Below the pieces are notes generated by a model. The model saw only the letters and a list, made by a program, of their open reading frames with translations. It did not search any database and was not told where the DNA came from. From Desulfobacterales bacterium (GTDB lineage Bacteria; Desulfobacterota; DSM-4660; Desulfatiglandales; Desulfatiglandaceae), in the NCBI GenBank assembly GCA_022013615.1, contig JAKLQB010000382.1:1-7861 (forward strand): DNA of 7,861 bases. Direction: 5' to 3'. The position numbers and the translations under genes were made by a program. Shown in pieces: positions 5,714 through 7,861 of the stretch; the first letter of the stretch is position 1, and each line of letters begins with the position of its first letter.

Positions 5714-6418
5714 ATGTATAGAAAGATTGGTGTTGAATTCATGTATGAAGCCCTTTCCGGACTCTACCTGATATCCGTTGTTGTCTTGTTTTGGCGCCAT
5801 ACTATAACAGCAAGCCTCCTACTCGGCGCCGGACTGGGTATTTGGCTATGGCGGTATCGGAACAAGGCTGATGCCGCCGCAATGGTAGGGGCGGCCCTCC
5901 TCGGCACACCTTCCGAGATTATATGCGTCAAATATGGTGTATGGACATACGATGCTCCGGGGCTTTTCATGGGTATCCCGGTATGGATACCACTGATATG
6001 GGCATCGCTTTTTTGTTTGTTTCGGCGAATAACAGTTACCCTTCACTCATTAGCCGATAAAATATGGCTCGGTCGAAAATCCTTATCACGAAAGATTGTA
6101 TTCGGTCTTCTCGCCGGGGTGATCGTTGTCTATTACATAATGATCTCTATTGCCATCATAAGATCCATTGCGATTGTCTACACCGTTATTATGCTTATAA
6201 CTGTTATCTTCTGGCGTGAGGAAAGAGATATCCTGATTTTTATTACAGGCGGCATGTTAGGAACGTTCGGCGAATACATCTGCATGCAACAGGGCTTTTG
6301 GCATTATCATTTCCCTCATTTTATTTCTATCGGACTGCCTGTCTCCCTGCCTATGGCGTGGGGTCTAAGCGCCATTATTATTGGCAGAATCGCAAAAATC
6401 TGGGAAGTCAATGCATGA
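5714..6418 (+). CDS. Eight-segment integral membrane protein with internal duplication, unknown function
   Basis: The protein has 234 residues from ATG 5714. A GTG at 5705 or an ATG at 5741 are alternatives; AAAGG at about 5698 fits 5714 loosely and 5705 tightly. Eight hydrophobic segments are predicted, near residues 13-27, 32-46, 54-72, 87-105, 127-149, 151-167, 172-191 and 205-222. The two halves carry the same signature: GT..E..C...G.W.Y..P, then G[IL]PV..P..W. In half one this is Gly64-Thr65, Glu68, Cys71, Trp77, Tyr79, Pro89 and Trp96. In half two it is Gly183-Thr184, Glu187, Cys190, Trp196, Tyr198, Pro209 and Trp216. This shows an ancestral duplication of a four-helix unit. The buried glutamates suggest a functional site, but the activity is unknown. 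A TAAAGGGGTC element starts two bases after the TGA stop. Confidence 0.8.
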   Translation: MYRKIGVEFMYEALSGLYLISVVVLFWRHTITASLLLGAGLGIWLWRYRNKADAAAMVGAALLGTPSEIICVKYGVWTYDAPGLFMGIPVWIPLIWASLFCLFRRITVTLHSLADKIWLGRKSLSRKIVFGLLAGVIVVYYIMISIAIIRSIAIVYTVIMLITVIFWREERDILIFITGGMLGTFGEYICMQQGFWHYHFPHFISIGLPVSLPMAWGLSAIIIGRIAKIWEVNA

Positions 6419-6670
6419 GTAAAGGGGTCATAATTTTTTCATCTACAATGAGACATAATCTTATTCGTGCGCTTAAAACATAATCCTGTCTATCCCTGGC
6501 CCAGACCTGGATTTGCAGGGCAGGCGTACATGGCTCCAGTCAGAATATTTTGCGGCTACTTATTTAGCTCGTTCGCAAGTCGCGCCAGGGCGGGCCTGTT
6601 ACCCTGTCAGATTCTTTTTCAAATGACTAAAGTGAAGCGCAACGCAGCAGCTGGGCTTGTTGCGAAGCCG
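6419..6670. other. Intergenic region with GGGGTC element and short inverted repeats
   Basis: The convergent spacer begins with TAAAGGGGTC (6420-6429), here without a following TTGAC. It then holds CCCTG/CAGGG inverted repeats near 6492-6522 and 6586-6607. CGCAAC/GTTGCG (6638-6664) lies seven bases after the minus-strand reductase stop. The last could be a weak terminator for the reductase but lacks a T-run. The plus-strand open frame across this region is not supported as a gene. Confidence 0.45.
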
Positions 6671-7696
6671 TCAAGACTGTTTTACATAATCCTTAAACAA
6701 GGCCAGGTTTTCTTTAATCAAATCAGGGATAGGCAGGCTATATGGGCATCTTTCTAAACATTCACCACATTCAGTGCAATTTTCGACGCTTTCCATTGCT
6801 GTCTTGACCATATTGATTACACTCGAAACTTGGAGTCGCCTTGCCACAAGTGGCCTGAAATTCATGACTCCGGGAATATCAACTTTCTGTTCACAGGGGA
6901 CACAATATCCGCAACGATGACAGAATTTTTTCCCTAATGCCGATCGAAGTGTCTCAATTTGTTTGTGATCAGCATCTGATAGGGGTCTTGGTGAGTGATA
7001 TAGATCTATAATTTCGTTGGCCTCTTCCTGAGTGGATATACCGGGGATAGGGACCACATGAGGAAACTGCTGAAGGAAGCGAAAACACAGATCAGCCCGG
7101 TCCAGAAGACCTCCTCCGAGAGGTTTCATGGCAATAATACCCATATCCAGTTCCTGGGCAAGTTTGAAAAGCTCGTCCGCCGGGTCATGTTCGATAAAGT
7201 TAAAAGGAAATTGGACCGTGGAAAAAAACCCGGTGCGACAGGCTTTGATAGCTGTGGGAATGTCGTGCGAACTAAACCCGATGAAATTGACCTTTCCCTC
7301 TCTTCTCGCCTTGCCAACGGCTTCGTAAGCCCCACCCGGGGAAAGAATCTTTTCCAACTCTTCCTCATTGCTGATACTGTGCAATTGATAAAGATCAATT
7401 CTACTTGTTTTAAGGTTTTCAAGGCTGTACTTGATATGTTTAGTGGCACCTTCTGAGTCCCTCTTCAGTGTTTTGGTGGCCAATAAGACCTTGTCCCTGA
7501 CTGATTCTAAGGCACGACCTATCTTTCGTTCGCTGTCGCCATACATGTTGGCCGTATCAAAAAAGGTTATGCCTTGCTCAAAGCAATGGCGGACTACCGA
7601 AACGCCTTCGTCAAGGCTGAGGGGCATAATGGGGATGCCACCAAACCCAACCTCAGAAACAAAAAGTCCTGTTTTTCCAAGCCTCACGGATTTCAT
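6671..7696 (-). CDS. Aldo/keto reductase with C-terminal [4Fe-4S] ferredoxin-like domain
   Basis: The 341-residue protein starts at ATG 7694-7696, five bases after AAGGAAGGA; an upstream in-frame ATG at 7729 is less likely. The family reduces carbonyl compounds with NAD(P)H in a TIM barrel. The N-terminus (VRLGKTGLFVSEVGFGG) is typical, and the catalytic tetrad is visible as Asp47, Tyr52 (DTANMYG), Lys75 (ATKT) and His106 (YQLH). After about residue 265 come two cysteine clusters: CHRCGYCVPC, and CTECGECLERCP, a full 4Fe-4S binding motif. This fusion is common among aldo/keto reductases of anaerobes, and suggests electron exchange with an iron-sulfur partner. The substrate is unknown. It follows a short ORF with an 11-bp gap and probably shares its transcript. 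The protein looks intact. Confidence 0.92.
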   Translation of the reverse strand: MKSVRLGKTGLFVSEVGFGGIPIMPLSLDEGVSVVRHCFEQGITFFDTANMYGDSERKIGRALESVRDKVLLATKTLKRDSEGATKHIKYSLENLKTSRIDLYQLHSISNEEELEKILSPGGAYEAVGKARREGKVNFIGFSSHDIPTAIKACRTGFFSTVQFPFNFIEHDPADELFKLAQELDMGIIAMKPLGGGLLDRADLCFRFLQQFPHVVPIPGISTQEEANEIIDLYHSPRPLSDADHKQIETLRSALGKKFCHRCGYCVPCEQKVDIPGVMNFRPLVARRLQVSSVINMVKTAMESVENCTECGECLERCPYSLPIPDLIKENLALFKDYVKQS

Positions 7697-7707
7697 TAGT
7701 TCCTTCC

Positions 7708-7851
7708 TTATGTCTTTCCTTCGACCCAAGTTCTTTGGCTGCGGGCGATTTTTTTCCGGACAATGGTCCAGGTTTTGGTTGTCAAGAAAGACTGTTCGAA
7801 TCGTTCAAGCATCTGCCCGAACACGCCCTGCCAGTCGATAGCATTTTTCAT
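7708..7851 (-). CDS. Short ORF upstream of the aldo/keto reductase, possibly partial
   Basis: The frame codes for 47 residues from ATG 7849-7851 to TAA 7708-7710, beginning MKNAIDWQGVFGQMLERFEQ, amphipathic and then basic. GGA lies two bases before the ATG, unusually close. The frame is open up to the window edge, so this may be the C-terminal end of a larger gene. It ends 11 bp before the reductase start, and the reductase ribosome site lies in that gap, as in an operon. No family is recognised. Confidence 0.45.
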   Translation of the reverse strand: MKNAIDWQGVFGQMLERFEQSFLTTKTWTIVRKKIARSQRTWVEGKT

Positions 7852-7861
7852 TTCCTTTTTC

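Noticed and set aside
6467..6757. 96-codon plus-strand frame after the membrane protein.
   Set aside because: It overlaps the reductase 3' end in antisense, has no ribosome site and has no recognisable motifs.
7058..7456. 132-codon plus-strand frame inside the reductase region.
   Set aside because: It is the antisense shadow of an aldo/keto reductase whose catalytic residues are all visible.

Overview
The window looks like accessory DNA from an anaerobic bacterium, most likely a deltaproteobacterium (Desulfobacterota). This is inferred from four things: mixed GC content, an aldo/keto reductase with a C-terminal iron-sulfur domain, a TraR/DksA-type regulator behind a perfect FNR-type box, and dispersed GGGGTC...TTGAC elements with a REP-associated (Y1) transposase remnant. 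No taxonomic marker gene is present, so the assignment is weak.

Layout. The left third (1-2130) resembles a decayed defence island. It holds the C-terminal part of a type I restriction specificity subunit (3-521), an AIPR-type abortive-infection gene cut short at a 41-bp tandem duplication (733-1539, repeat 1509-1592), a hairpin-rich non-coding stretch (about 1620-1830), and a small zinc-ribbon-like protein (1930-2130). A DEDDh 3'-5' exonuclease follows (2224-2847); its leader is made of repeat-like sequence. On the minus strand lies a TraR/DksA-family zinc-finger protein with an unusual acidic tail (3170-3805), with a good sigma70-type promoter and a 20-bp FNR-type palindrome upstream.

The middle (about 4347-5556) contains a DarT toxin fragment ending at a repeat element, an 80-nt imperfect palindrome, an intact small cupin (4714-5079), and a dead Y1 transposase element bounded by inverted 24-nt ends (5081-5555). 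The right part has an eight-segment membrane protein made of two similar halves (5714-6418). A minus-strand pair closes the window: a short ORF (7708-7851) just upstream of an aldo/keto reductase with a ferredoxin-like C-terminus (6671-7696).

Unifying theme. A short motif, (T)AAAGGGGTC, usually followed by (C)TTGAC, recurs at least eight times in both orientations. It often sits exactly at gene borders: just after the cupin stop, just after the membrane-protein stop, at the DarT break, just before the exonuclease start, and at both ends of the dead transposase element. Three defence genes (HsdS, AIPR, DarT) occur here. AIPR and DarT are clearly broken, and HsdS is only cut by the window edge. 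No complete new multi-gene system is visible. The most distinctive features are the repeat family, the duplicated membrane protein and the FNR-DksA-like regulatory unit.
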